Positions 1 to 8,721 of a stretch of DNA of 48,424 bases are shown here, in pieces (position 1 is the first letter of the stretch; each line of letters starts with the position of its first letter). Below the pieces are notes generated by a model. The model ran no database searches and had not been told where the DNA came from. It worked only from the letters and a program-made list of their open reading frames with translations. A program made the position numbers and the translations under genes. The stretch comes from ATZT02 sp046046315 (GTDB lineage: Bacteria; Actinomycetota; Actinomycetes; S36-B12; UBA5976): contig JBJOKB010000062.1 of NCBI GenBank assembly GCA_046046315.1, forward strand, positions 1 through 48,424. The letters are read 5' to 3'.

Positions 1-1371
1 CATAGTCGCAAGCTTTTTTAAAAGATACGCTAATTCAGAAGGTACAAATGCATGAATATGTGTGCCATCTTCATGATGTTCGGTTTTTAAAACTTTTCCA
101 TCTTCATGAACTTTTGCTAACAAATCACCTCTTGAATAAGGAATAGTCAACATAACTTCAACACTAGGATCAGGTAGACGTTCGTCAATGGTTTTTAGTA
201 ATGAATCAATTCCAAGTCCACTATGAGCAGAAACAAATATTGCCTCTGGAAAAATTCTTTTTAAGTCTCCCATTTTCTCATCAGATATTTGATCACATTT
301 ATTAATGGCAATAATTTCAGGAATATTATCTGCTTTTATCTCTTCAAGGACTTCGCGAACAGAATTAAATTGTTCAAGAGGATCAGGATCACTTCCATCC
401 ACAACATGGACGATTAAATCTGAATCACTCACTTCTTCCAATGTAGATTTGAAAGCCTCAATTAGTTGATGTGGCAAATGTCTAACAAAACCTACGGTGT
501 CACTTAAGGTTATATTTCGACCTGAAGGTGTCTGCGATTTTCTCACAGTTGGATCAAGTGTTGCAAAAAGTGCATCTTCTACTAAAACACCTGCGCCAGT
601 TAGACGATTGAGTAAACTTGATTTACCTGCGTTGGTGTATCCAGTAATTGCAACTGAAGCAGTGTGACTTTTGCGCCGAGAATTTCTCTGAACATCTCTT
701 GATCTAGCCATATCTTTTAGATCTTTTCTTAAGCGAGTCATTTGATCATGGATTCGTCGTCTGTCAGTTTCTAATTTTGTTTCACCAGGCCCACGTGTTC
801 CGATACCTGGATTTCCACCACTTGCAGCTTGTCTACTTAGTGCATCGCCCCAACCACGTAGTCGAGGCAACATATATTGCATTTGGGCAAGTGAAACTTG
901 TGTTTTACCTTCGCGACTTTTTGCATGCTTCGCAAAAATATCTAATATCAACCAAGTTCTATCTACAACTTTAACCTTTACAACGTCCTCTAAATGGATA
1001 AGTTGCGCTGGACTTAATTCGCCATCAATAATTACTGTGTCAGCACCAGTTTCTGAAACAATTTTTCTTAATTCTTGAGCCTTTCCTGAACCTAGGTAAG
1101 TTGAAGGATCAGGGTTGTCCCTTCTTTGAATTACTCCCTCTAATACTGTTGCGCCTGCAGTTTCAGCAAGTCTGGCTAATTCGAGTAAAGATCTTTCAGC
1201 TAATTCCCAAGAACCACTTGTCCAAACACCTGCTAGCACTACTCGCTCTAACTGGATTTGTCGATATTCAACTTCACTAATATCTTGAAGTTCTGTTGAA
1301 AAAGATGTGACTCTACGTAGCGCTGCGCGATCTTGTAAATCTAATTGGCCAGTATCAAATGATTCCGCCAT
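1..1371 (-). CDS. hflX: GTPase HflX (3' end cut by window edge)
   Basis: Ribosome-associated GTPase of the HflX family, which in other bacteria splits stalled or heat-damaged 70S ribosomes. The minus-strand frame is open from ATG at 1371 to the left edge (457 codons seen), so only the last few dozen residues are missing compared with the usual ~480-500 aa. The N-terminal HflX domain with a glycine-rich linker (GNPGIGTRGPGE) precedes the G domain: G1 GYTNAGKSS near residue 243, G3 DTVGF near 291, G4 NKCD near 357. It starts 2 nt after the dapF stop, so it is the distal gene of miaB-miaA-dapF-hflX. In many actinobacteria lexA lies just beyond hflX, which cannot be checked here. Confidence 0.96.
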   Translation of the reverse strand, partial: MAESFDTGQLDLQDRAALRRVTSFSTELQDISEVEYRQIQLERVVLAGVWTSGSWELAERSLLELARLAETAGATVLEGVIQRRDNPDPSTYLGSGKAQELRKIVSETGADTVIIDGELSPAQLIHLEDVVKVKVVDRTWLILDIFAKHAKSREGKTQVSLAQMQYMLPRLRGWGDALSRQAASGGNPGIGTRGPGETKLETDRRRIHDQMTRLRKDLKDMARSRDVQRNSRRKSHTASVAITGYTNAGKSSLLNRLTGAGVLVEDALFATLDPTVRKSQTPSGRNITLSDTVGFVRHLPHQLIEAFKSTLEEVSDSDLIVHVVDGSDPDPLEQFNSVREVLEEIKADNIPEIIAINKCDQISDEKMGDLKRIFPEAIFVSAHSGLGIDSLLKTIDERLPDPSVEVMLTIPYSRGDLLAKVHEDGKVLKTEHHEDGTHIHAFVPSELAYLLKKLATM

Positions 1372-1373
1372 AT

Positions 1374-2180
1374 TTAATTAACAAACCATTTTTCAGACAA
1401 AGTTCCATCTTGTTCCATTACAACTGGACCTCTCATAATCATCTTTCCATCAGAAAAATTGATTATTAGTGTTCCACCTGGTAAATCAATTACTACTTCA
1501 TTAATTTTCTTTCCACTCTGCTCTCTAATAACAGCGGCGACTGCGCAAGCGCCTGTTCCACATGACAGAGTTTCCCCGCTTCCTCTTTCGTGCACTCGAA
1601 TTGCTACGTGATTGTCCGTTATTTTTTTTACAAATTCAACATTAACTCCAGTTGGGAAAACATCGCTTGGAGTCACGGCGGGTGCGTTCTTAAGATCACC
1701 AATACTGACCAGATCTGGAACAAAAGCCACAGCATGAGGGTTTGGTGCATCAACAGCTTGAGCGCTAAATTTATGTCCATTAACAGATACCTCAACAGAT
1801 TTTCCACGAAGTATTGCTTCGTCCATCGTGACACTGATATCTCCGGGTTTATGAATAATGGCCACTACTAATCCTGCTCGAGTTAAAAAAGTAAATTCAG
1901 TGTTTTTAATTAAACCTTTGGTGAACAAGTATTGTGCAAAAACTCTTGCCCCATTTCCACACATTTCAGCAATAGAACCATCGGCATTTCTGTAGTCCAT
2001 AAAATATTCATTACTATTTTTAACAACTTTTAAGATGCCATCGGCTCCAATCCCGTTTTGTCTATTGCAAATCTGCTTGATTTGACTCTCGGTTAAATGA
2101 ATTTTGTCATCAAGATCTTCGATAATTACAAAGTCATTTCTTGTTCCATGACCTTTGGTGTATTTGATGGAAGAAATCAC
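1374..2180 (-). CDS. dapF: Diaminopimelate epimerase
   Basis: Converts LL- to meso-diaminopimelate, the last step before lysine or peptidoglycan cross-linking; cytosolic and cofactor-independent. 268 aa, normal length. Both catalytic cysteines are in their signature loops: Cys74 in MCGNGAR and Cys207 in SCGTGACA. The N-terminal GTRNDF segment and the GIGADG motif near residue 43 are also family features. Its ATG shares four bases with the miaA stop, so translation is probably coupled. dapA and dapB lie elsewhere in the window, so three steps of DAP synthesis are present. Confidence 0.97.
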   Translation of the reverse strand: MISSIKYTKGHGTRNDFVIIEDLDDKIHLTESQIKQICNRQNGIGADGILKVVKNSNEYFMDYRNADGSIAEMCGNGARVFAQYLFTKGLIKNTEFTFLTRAGLVVAIIHKPGDISVTMDEAILRGKSVEVSVNGHKFSAQAVDAPNPHAVAFVPDLVSIGDLKNAPAVTPSDVFPTGVNVEFVKKITDNHVAIRVHERGSGETLSCGTGACAVAAVIREQSGKKINEVVIDLPGGTLIINFSDGKMIMRGPVVMEQDGTLSEKWFVN

Positions 2181-3067
2181 TTAATAAGCCTAAGCGATTG
2201 ATCAAAAAGATCTGAACTTGTTGCGTCTAACCAGTGAATTAAGGGGTCTCTTCTAAACCATGAAAGCTGCCGACGAGCAAATTTTTTGGTCGCATTGATA
2301 GTCAGTGTTCTTGCTTCTTCTTCAGAAATTTCTCCTGCCAAATGAGAGAGTACCTGAGAATAACCCAAGGCTCTGAGAGCTGTTTTACCTTTTCTCAAAT
2401 TTTGCTCAATACCTTTAACCTCTTCGATAAAACCATCATCGAACATTTGGTGCACTCGTTCAATAATTCTTTTATCAAGCAGATCTCTAGGCATATCTAA
2501 CGCAATACGAACGTCTGAAAATATTGGAGAAGGTTCGGGAAGTTTGGCATTGAAAGCCTTTCCTGTGAACTCGTTAACCTCGAGAGCTCGAACTATTTTT
2601 CTTGCGTTATTTGGCAATATATTTTCTGCAGCACTTGGATCTACTTTTTTCAACATTTCAAATAAAACTTCGACGCCTTGCTCATCAAGGATTTCTTCAT
2701 ATTTAGCACGAACTTCCAAATTGGTGCCCGGGAATTCAAGGTCTTCAAGAACTGAATTTACATACAAACCACTTCCACCAACAAGCATAGGTTGAATTTT
2801 TCTATTCAACAGATCCTGAATAATCTCGCGAGTTTGTTTTTGATACTGCGAAACATTTGCTTCATCAATTGGATCTAAAACGTCTATCTGGTGATGCTTA
2901 ATTCCACGCCTTTGATCTAGTGGCAATTTTGCTGTGCCAATATCCATTCCTTTGTATATTTGCATCGCATCGGCATTAATAATTTCTGCAGAAAGCTCTT
3001 CTGCCAAATTAAGGGACAAAGCGGTTTTTCCAACTGCTGTTGGGCCAACGATGGCTATTACTTTCAA
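2177..3067 (-). CDS. miaA: tRNA dimethylallyltransferase MiaA
   Basis: Transfers dimethylallyl from DMAPP to N6 of A37 in tRNAs reading UNN codons, making i6A. 296 aa, usual length. P-loop GPTAVGKT at residues 8-15; the DAMQIY and GGSGLY segments are conserved substrate-binding motifs; ALGYSQ near the C-terminus is typical. It lies between miaB, which methylthiolates the same base, and dapF, with 3 nt to miaB and a 4-nt overlap with dapF. The isoprenoid donor would come from the MEP pathway, two genes of which (dxr, ispG) are also in this window. Confidence 0.97.
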   Translation of the reverse strand: MKVIAIVGPTAVGKTALSLNLAEELSAEIINADAMQIYKGMDIGTAKLPLDQRRGIKHHQIDVLDPIDEANVSQYQKQTREIIQDLLNRKIQPMLVGGSGLYVNSVLEDLEFPGTNLEVRAKYEEILDEQGVEVLFEMLKKVDPSAAENILPNNARKIVRALEVNEFTGKAFNAKLPEPSPIFSDVRIALDMPRDLLDKRIIERVHQMFDDGFIEEVKGIEQNLRKGKTALRALGYSQVLSHLAGEISEEEARTLTINATKKFARRQLSWFRRDPLIHWLDATSSDLFDQSLRLIK

Positions 3068-3070
3068 AGT

Positions 3071-4507
3071 TTAAGACCGAACCAATGTTGGTATTCCCAA
3101 CAAAACTTCACTGGAATTCTTTGTATTTTTTTCTTGCTCAAATAGGTCGCCTGCTTTAGTTTTCCTTATTTTTAAAACTGGCTTGTCAGATAGTAAGAAA
3201 AACGGAGCTACAGAAGTAATTTCAACATCTACAATGTCGCCTGGTCTTATATTTTCTTCTGATTCAAAGTTGAAATGAACAAGTCTATTATCTTTTGCAC
3301 GACCAGAAAGTTTTGAATTGACCTCATCTTTTTTTCCCTCATGATTTGTAACTAGAACTTCAACTATTTTTCCAATTTGTTTTTGATTTTCTTCGAGCAT
3401 GACTTGATTTACAACTTCTGTCAATCTGTTGTATCTATCTGAAATAATTTCAGGTGAAATTTGATTAGACATTTCTGCTGCAGGAGTTCCTGGTCTCTTT
3501 GAATATTGGTAAGTAAATGCTGTTGCAAATCTTGCTTTCTTAACTAAATTAATCGTGTCTTCAAAATCTTCTTCGGATTCACCCGGAAAACCTACAATTA
3601 TATCTGTGGTAATTGCAGCGTCAGGAATTTTTTCCCTAACTCTCTCAAGAATTCCTAAATACTTACTCGTTCGATAACTACGCTTCATACTTGCCAAAAT
3701 TTTGTCGCTGCCAGATTGCAATGGCATGTGTAAATGTGGCATGACATTTGGTGTTTCTGCCATGGCGTCAATGACATCATCAGTGAAATCTTTTGGATGG
3801 GGAGAAATGAACCTGACTCTTTCCAGTCCTTCAATAGCACCACAAGCTCTTAGTAGTTTGCCAAAAGCTAATTTGTCACCAAATTCAACTCCGTAAGAAT
3901 TCACGTTTTGACCTAAAAGCATAACTTCCAGAACACCCTCTGAAACTAGTGAATTAATTTCATCTAAAATTTCTCCAGCTTTGCGATCTTTTTCCTTTCC
4001 TCGCAAAGTTGGAACTATGCAAAAAGTGCATGAGTTATTGCAGCCCACACTTATCGCCACAAGCGCCGAGTGAATTGAATCTCTTTTAGTTGGCAAAGTT
4101 GAAGGAAAAACTTCTAGTGCCTCTAAGATTTCAATTTGAGCTTCATTATTTATTCTTGCTCTTTCAAGTAAAATTGGTAAAGAGCCAAAATTATGTGTAC
4201 CAAATACAACATCGACCCATGGGGCTCTTCTTAATATTTCGTGACGATCTTTTTGCGCAAGACATCCCCCAACTGCAATTTGCATACCTGGACGCTTTTC
4301 TCTTTTACGGACTAGCATTCCTAAATTTCCATAAAGTTTGTTATCAGCATTTTCTCTAACCGCACAAGTGTTGTAGACAACTACATCAGCATCTTCTGAA
4401 TCCGTTGCGATGTATCCAGCTTTTTCTAACATGCCAGAAAGTCGTTCAGAGTCATGAGCATTCATTTGACAGCCAAATGTTCGAACGAAATAGGTGCGCG
4501 TTGTCAT
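3071..4507 (-). CDS. miaB: tRNA-2-methylthio-N6-dimethylallyladenosine synthase MiaB
   Basis: Radical-SAM methylthiotransferase converting i6A37 to ms2i6A37. I place the start at ATG 4507 (478 aa) because the sequence there begins MTTRTYFVRTFGCQMN, the usual N-terminus; the in-frame GTG at 4552 would run into the divergent transporter gene. Auxiliary cluster cysteines are 13, 48 and 82; radical-SAM CxxxCxxC is Cys156, Cys160, Cys163; a TRAM domain closes the protein. No Shine-Dalgarno is visible. TACCCT lies 9 nt before the ATG and would fit a leaderless transcript (inference). First gene of the miaB-miaA-dapF-hflX unit. The related enzyme RimO is at 11970-13331. Confidence 0.96.
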   Translation of the reverse strand: MTTRTYFVRTFGCQMNAHDSERLSGMLEKAGYIATDSEDADVVVYNTCAVRENADNKLYGNLGMLVRKREKRPGMQIAVGGCLAQKDRHEILRRAPWVDVVFGTHNFGSLPILLERARINNEAQIEILEALEVFPSTLPTKRDSIHSALVAISVGCNNSCTFCIVPTLRGKEKDRKAGEILDEINSLVSEGVLEVMLLGQNVNSYGVEFGDKLAFGKLLRACGAIEGLERVRFISPHPKDFTDDVIDAMAETPNVMPHLHMPLQSGSDKILASMKRSYRTSKYLGILERVREKIPDAAITTDIIVGFPGESEEDFEDTINLVKKARFATAFTYQYSKRPGTPAAEMSNQISPEIISDRYNRLTEVVNQVMLEENQKQIGKIVEVLVTNHEGKKDEVNSKLSGRAKDNRLVHFNFESEENIRPGDIVDVEITSVAPFFLLSDKPVLKIRKTKAGDLFEQEKNTKNSSEVLLGIPTLVRS

Positions 4508-4544
4508 ATAACTAATAGGGTACGCCGTGGTTAAATAATCAATT

Positions 4545-5219
4545 GTGACCACCGTTAATAGTCAATCAAACAAAGTTCATTTTGCTCAAGAAAATAAAGG
4601 TTTATATCCATTTTTGATGGCTTCATTTGTTGGACTGCTATTAATCTCAAATGTCGGCGCTGTAAAACTAATTCAGTTTGGACCCATAATCACAGATGGT
4701 GGAGCTTTCCTCTTTCCACTTGTTTATATTGTCGGTGACGTATTAAGTGAAGTGTATGGATTTAAAGCAACAAGAAAAGCAATCTATACAGGTTTTGCGA
4801 TGGCAATACTTGCGTCATTAACTTTCTTTCTAGTTCAAAAATCACCTGCAGCAGCGGAATGGACGAATCAAGCTGCTTTTGAAGCTGTTTTGGGTTTCGT
4901 CCCACAAATTGTTTTGGCAAGCATCTGTGGTTTTTTGGTTGGTCAATTATTAAATTCTTACGTTTTGGTAAAAATCAAGGAAAAAACGAAAGAGAAAAAA
5001 TTGTGGTTAAGGTTAATTGGATCGACTGCAGTTGGTGAATTAGCAGATACTTTAGTCTTTTGCACAATAGCTTTTTATGGAGTAATCACTGGTTGGAGCT
5101 TCATTAATTATGTACTGGTGGGATATTTCTACAAAACTTTGATAGAAATTTTTCTACTTCCAATTACTTACAAAGTAATCAAATATGTTAAAGAAAAAGA
5201 AACTAGTTATTTAGTTTAG
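4545..5219 (+). CDS. yhhQ: Queuosine precursor transporter (YhhQ/QPTR family)
   Basis: Integral membrane protein of the YhhQ (formerly DUF165) family, whose studied members import 7-deazaguanine queuosine precursors. 224 aa with about six hydrophobic segments; family hallmarks include LISNVGAVKLI near residue 34, the PLVYIVGDVLSEVYGF stretch near 58-73, and GELADT near 165. The start is GTG with no clear ribosome site. It is divergent from miaB (37-nt gap) and convergent with tgt, overlapping tgt by 17 nt. Neighbouring Tgt, which inserts the deazaguanine base into tRNA, strongly supports a salvage role. The 37-nt upstream gap is too short for the preQ1 riboswitch that controls some homologues. 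Confidence 0.85.
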   Translation: MTTVNSQSNKVHFAQENKGLYPFLMASFVGLLLISNVGAVKLIQFGPIITDGGAFLFPLVYIVGDVLSEVYGFKATRKAIYTGFAMAILASLTFFLVQKSPAAAEWTNQAAFEAVLGFVPQIVLASICGFLVGQLLNSYVLVKIKEKTKEKKLWLRLIGSTAVGELADTLVFCTIAFYGVITGWSFINYVLVGYFYKTLIEIFLLPITYKVIKYVKEKETSYLV

Positions 5220-6441
5220 TAGAATAAAAACGTCCTAAAAACTCTTCTTTAAATTCAAAGAAATTGCCATCAATAATACTTTGTCTCATTTTTGCAACTA
5301 GATTAACTATGAAGTATTCATTATGAATAGTTAATAACGTTGCTGCCAGCATTTCTTTTCCTCTGATTAAATGATTTAAGTATGCTTTCGTGTAATTTTT
5401 GCAGGTGTAGCATTCACACGATTCATCAATTGGTGAAAAATCTTTTTTAAATGCACTCACAGAAATATTGAATCTTCCGTCAAGACCATAAACCGCATTG
5501 TTTCTTGCAACTCTAGAAGCTGCTACGCAATCAAAAGTGTCGGCACCATTTTCCACTCCAACAAATAAATCATCAGGCTCACCTATCCCAAGTAGATGGC
5601 GAGGTTTATCTTTTGGTAATTCTTCATTAACCCAATTAACAATCGTTCCTAAATTATTTTTATCTAATGCTCCACCAATACCAAACCCATCAAAATCAAG
5701 TGTTGCTAAATCTTGAGCAGCTTTTCTTCTTAGGTCTTCATATTGCGCACCTTGAACTACTCCAAATAAAGCCTGATAAGGACGATGAGATCTTTCAAGA
5801 GTTAACTTCTCATGTTCTGAAATACATCTTTTGGCCCACGCAAAAGTTCTATCCAAAGATTTTTCTTGATATGAACGAGTATTTAACAGCGTTGTACATT
5901 CATCAAAAGCAAAAATTATGTCTGCCCCAATTTTATGCTGGACTTGCATAGATATTTCTGGGGTGAATCTGTGCATTGATCCATCTAAATGAGATTTAAA
6001 TGTGACACCGTCATCATCAACATGAGCCAGGCGATCTTTATCGGTTGCCATGACATCATCTGCTTGCACGGTATTTGTATCCATGGCAATTACTTTTTTA
6101 TAACCAACGCCAAGTGAAAGAACTTGAAATCCTCCACTATCAGTAAAAGTTGGCCCAGGCCAATTCATGAATGAAGCTAAACCACCTGCTTCATCAACAA
6201 CATCAGGTCCTGGCTGCAAATAAAGGTGATATGCATTGGATAAAACAGCTTGTGCTTCTAAATCTTTAATACTTTCAGGTAAAACTGATTTAACTGTTGC
6301 CTTTGTCCCAACAGGAATAAACGCAGGAGTTTTAATCTCACCATGTGGTGTAACAATTGTGCCAATTCTACCCAAAGGCTTCTTATTGGTTGCGTGTGTT
6401 TCTAGTTGAGCTTCAACTTTGAAACTGAAATTTTTCTTCAT
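5203..6441 (-). CDS. tgt: tRNA-guanine(34) transglycosylase
   Basis: Exchanges guanine 34 for a 7-deazaguanine in GUN-anticodon tRNAs. 412 aa, somewhat longer than the ~375-aa enzymes of proteobacteria. Asp101 in FTDSGGFQ and Asp304 in DTFDC match the general acid/base and nucleophile; the zinc site is Cys342, Cys344, Cys347 and His373. The substrate-pocket motif usually written GGLAVGE reads GGALDKNN around residue 256-263, as I recall from other actinobacterial Tgt proteins, so the preferred base (preQ1 or queuine) is uncertain. ATG start at 6441. The 3' end overlaps the convergent precursor-transporter gene. No queC/D/E/F or queA/G genes are in the window. Confidence 0.95.
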   Translation of the reverse strand: MKKNFSFKVEAQLETHATNKKPLGRIGTIVTPHGEIKTPAFIPVGTKATVKSVLPESIKDLEAQAVLSNAYHLYLQPGPDVVDEAGGLASFMNWPGPTFTDSGGFQVLSLGVGYKKVIAMDTNTVQADDVMATDKDRLAHVDDDGVTFKSHLDGSMHRFTPEISMQVQHKIGADIIFAFDECTTLLNTRSYQEKSLDRTFAWAKRCISEHEKLTLERSHRPYQALFGVVQGAQYEDLRRKAAQDLATLDFDGFGIGGALDKNNLGTIVNWVNEELPKDKPRHLLGIGEPDDLFVGVENGADTFDCVAASRVARNNAVYGLDGRFNISVSAFKKDFSPIDESCECYTCKNYTKAYLNHLIRGKEMLAATLLTIHNEYFIVNLVAKMRQSIIDGNFFEFKEEFLGRFYSTKLNN

Positions 6442-6478
6442 TATTTAGTATTTAATCGCATCAGAAAAAAATTAAAAA

Positions 6479-6910
6479 TTAAGGTCTATGAATTAGGCAA
6501 AAAGGATGACCTTCTGGGTCAAGATAAACCCTGAATTCTGTGGAATAGTCATCTGATTTTGGCGTTCCTGGTTGAAAATCAGTTTTTGTTGCACCAAGTT
6601 TAAGAATTTCTTTCTCTGCCTTATCGAGGTCGTTTACAGCAAAATCTAAATGTATTTGTTGAGGTATTTTCCCCTCTGGCCATGTTGGAGGTAAGTAATT
6701 CGATATTTTTTGAAACGCCAATTTAGGTATTCCTGATTTGTCTTTGAGTTCAACCCAAACTATTTTTGCGTTAATATTTTCCGACGTCGTATCTATGTCT
6801 AAACCAGTAATTTGTGAGTAAAAATTTGCTAACTTAATTGGATCTGAACAATCAATTGCGGAATAAAAGTGATTAACTAAGTTCATGCTAGAGACTCTAG
6901 CATCATGCAT
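6479..6910 (-). CDS. VOC (glyoxalase-like) superfamily protein
   Basis: Small protein of the vicinal-oxygen-chelate fold, most like the Glyoxalase_6-type group; substrate unknown. 143 aa from ATG 6910, or 135 aa from ATG 6886, which gives the typical opening MNLVNHFYSAIDCSDPIKLANFY. Family-like features are the DCSDP...FY start, HLDFAVNDLDKAE in the middle, and the closing LDPEGHPFCLIH. It lies 15 nt after recX and 37 nt before tgt, so it is probably carried by the recA-recX transcript. A perfect 7-1-7 inverted repeat (6887-6901) lies between the two possible start codons. Nothing in the sequence ties it to DNA repair. Confidence 0.8.
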   Translation of the reverse strand: MHDARVSSMNLVNHFYSAIDCSDPIKLANFYSQITGLDIDTTSENINAKIVWVELKDKSGIPKLAFQKISNYLPPTWPEGKIPQQIHLDFAVNDLDKAEKEILKLGATKTDFQPGTPKSDDYSTEFRVYLDPEGHPFCLIHRP

Positions 6911-6925
6911 AAATAGATAAATTCT

Positions 6926-7546
6926 TTAAATCTCGACAGGTAAGCCATCTGGTAAATCAGTTATTACTTCTTTAGCCACTCTGAATGACAAATTTGAAGA
7001 ATAACCTTTACGTGCTAAAACTCCCACTATTTTTCTAAGTTGTGTTTTGGGGTCATCTTTTTGTAACGACCTTATTTTTTTACATGCCAGTGCAAAAGCG
7101 GCTTGAAATTCTTGGTCTTCAGAGATTTGAGATATAGCTTCCATCGCCACATCATCAGATATACCTTTAGCCCTTAATTGTTGGCGTAACGCGTTTTTAC
7201 CTAAACCTTTTCGTCCATGTTGGCTGGAAACATAATTTGTGGCAAGTGCTTGATCATTGATCAAACCCACTTCTTCAAATCGATCTAGAGCTTTTGTTGC
7301 AATTTCATCTGAGATTTGCTTATCTTTCAAATCTTTTGCTAATTCTTTTCTAGTTCTAGGAGCATGGGAAAGTCTTCTTAACAAAACTTGCTTGGCAGCT
7401 TCTGCTGCTTCGATTTCTTTACTTTTTTCTTCCTTCACAGGAAGTTGACTAATTGTGGCGTCAATTAGATTTAATTTAACTTCGTTTTTTGTGCGGCGCC
7501 GTTTTGAGGCGGCGCCGTCTTTGTCTATCGGTACTACTTCGCCCAT
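6926..7546 (-). CDS. recX: Regulatory protein RecX
   Basis: Modulates RecA filaments, generally by capping or inhibiting them. 206 aa: about 50 basic or acidic N-terminal residues, then the three-helix RecX repeats (HAPRTRKELAKDLKDK near 61, GRKGLGKNALRQQLRAKGI near 111, and the C-terminal repeat with LARKGYSSNLSFRVAKEV). ATG 7546 is 4 nt after the recA stop, the classical recA-recX arrangement. Codons 10-18 contain two identical copies of the 8-mer CGGCGCCG that would form an all-GC hairpin in the mRNA, plausibly lowering recX output relative to recA. Confidence 0.93.
   Translation of the reverse strand: MGEVVPIDKDGAASKRRRTKNEVKLNLIDATISQLPVKEEKSKEIEAAEAAKQVLLRRLSHAPRTRKELAKDLKDKQISDEIATKALDRFEEVGLINDQALATNYVSSQHGRKGLGKNALRQQLRAKGISDDVAMEAISQISEDQEFQAAFALACKKIRSLQKDDPKTQLRKIVGVLARKGYSSNLSFRVAKEVITDLPDGLPVEI
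7494..7517 (-). promoter_or_regulatory. GC hairpin at the 5' end of recX
   Basis: Two identical self-complementary octamers CGGCGCCG at 7494-7501 and 7510-7517 flank the 8-nt loop TTTTGAGG (plus strand). They form a perfect 8-bp GC-only stem inside recX codons 10-18, in otherwise AT-rich DNA. The minus-strand RNA has no U-tract after it, so it is not a classical terminator; it may impede translation or elongation, or mark an RNase site. In E. coli a weak terminator between recA and recX serves a similar purpose (established); the role here is inferred. Confidence 0.5.
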
Positions 7547-7550
7547 TTAA

Positions 7551-8600
7551 TTATTCGGCTGCTGCAATTGGCACAACATCAGCTTCTGGCTTCTCAGTGG
7601 TTGCACTAAGAGCAAAAACTTCTTTGATGCGGCGTTCAATTTCATTGGCCAAGTCAGGGTTGTCTCTTAAGAAAGTGCGTGCATTTTCTTTACCTTGACC
7701 TAATTGATCGCCTTCATAGGTAAACCATGAACCACTCTTCTTAACAATGTCGTGCTCAACACCCATATCAATAAGGCTTCCCTCGCGAGATATTCCTTCA
7801 CCAAAAATGATGTCAAATTCTGCTTGTTTGAAAGGTGGAGCCATTTTGTTTTTAACAACTTTGACTCGTGTTCTATTTCCAACAGCATCTGTGCCATCTT
7901 TAAGTGTTTCAATGCGACGAACATCTAAGCGCACAGATGAATAAAACTTCAAAGCTTTTCCACCAGTTGTTGTTTCTGGAGAACCAAACATCACACCAAT
8001 TTTTTCTCTTAATTGGTTGATAAAAATTGCAGTGGTGTTTGAGTTTGCAAGTGCACTAGTCATTTTTCTTAACGCCTGGCTCATTAATCGAGCTTGTAGC
8101 CCCATGTGACTATCGCCCATTTCGCCTTCAATTTCAGCTCTTGGAACAAGTGCGGCAACAGAGTCAATTACCACAATGGAGAGTGCGCCAGAGCGAACTA
8201 ACATGTCAGCAATTTCTAAGGCTTGTTCACCAGTATCTGGTTGGCTAACTAACAATGCGTCAATATCAACGCCAAGTTTTTGGGCATATTCAGGATCTAA
8301 TGCATGTTCTGCATCAATAAATGCTGCAATTCCGCCAGCTCTTTGAGCATTAGCAATTGCGTGTAATGCAACTGTGGTTTTACCACTTGATTCAGGTCCA
8401 TAAATTTCTACAACGCGACCTCTTGGTAGTCCACCAATTCCTAATGCAATATCAAGTGCGATTGAACCAGTAGGAATTACTTCTGCTGGTGGGCGATCAT
8501 CTTGACCCAAACGCATAACTGATCCGCGTCCGAATTGACGATCGATTTGGGACAGGGCTGCTTCTAAAGCCTTGTCGCGGTCATTTGCCGCTGTTGCCAT
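7551..8600 (-). CDS. recA: Recombinase RecA
   Basis: ATP-dependent strand-exchange protein and LexA co-protease. 349 aa, normal length and intein-free. Walker A GPESSGKT at residues 68-75; the MAW signature region is MGDSHMGLQARLMSQALRK, and INQLREKIGVMFGSPETTTGG holds the L2 loop. ATG 8600 is preceded by AAAGGG at suitable spacing. A perfect LexA-type box lies 122 bp upstream (8722-8737), so SOS control is expected. DUF3046 is upstream on the same strand and recX follows after 4 nt. Confidence 0.98.
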   Translation of the reverse strand: MATAANDRDKALEAALSQIDRQFGRGSVMRLGQDDRPPAEVIPTGSIALDIALGIGGLPRGRVVEIYGPESSGKTTVALHAIANAQRAGGIAAFIDAEHALDPEYAQKLGVDIDALLVSQPDTGEQALEIADMLVRSGALSIVVIDSVAALVPRAEIEGEMGDSHMGLQARLMSQALRKMTSALANSNTTAIFINQLREKIGVMFGSPETTTGGKALKFYSSVRLDVRRIETLKDGTDAVGNRTRVKVVKNKMAPPFKQAEFDIIFGEGISREGSLIDMGVEHDIVKKSGSWFTYEGDQLGQGKENARTFLRDNPDLANEIERRIKEVFALSATTEKPEADVVPIAAAE

Positions 8601-8721
8601 TTGTGACCCTTTCTTTTGGTCCTAGCTGTCTTTTGCTTGCTTACTCAAGGTAAGTGTTAGCACTGACATTTGTCCGGGACCTGGTTAGAGGTTGGGGACA
8701 TCTCTTACCTGTGGACATTAC

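Noticed and set aside
4508..4544. preQ1 riboswitch before the queuosine-precursor transporter
   Set aside because: Only 37 nt separate the divergent genes and no pseudoknot-like stem is visible.
4508..4552. Longer miaB from GTG 4552
   Set aside because: The extra 15 residues precede the conserved N-terminus and overlap the divergent transporter start.
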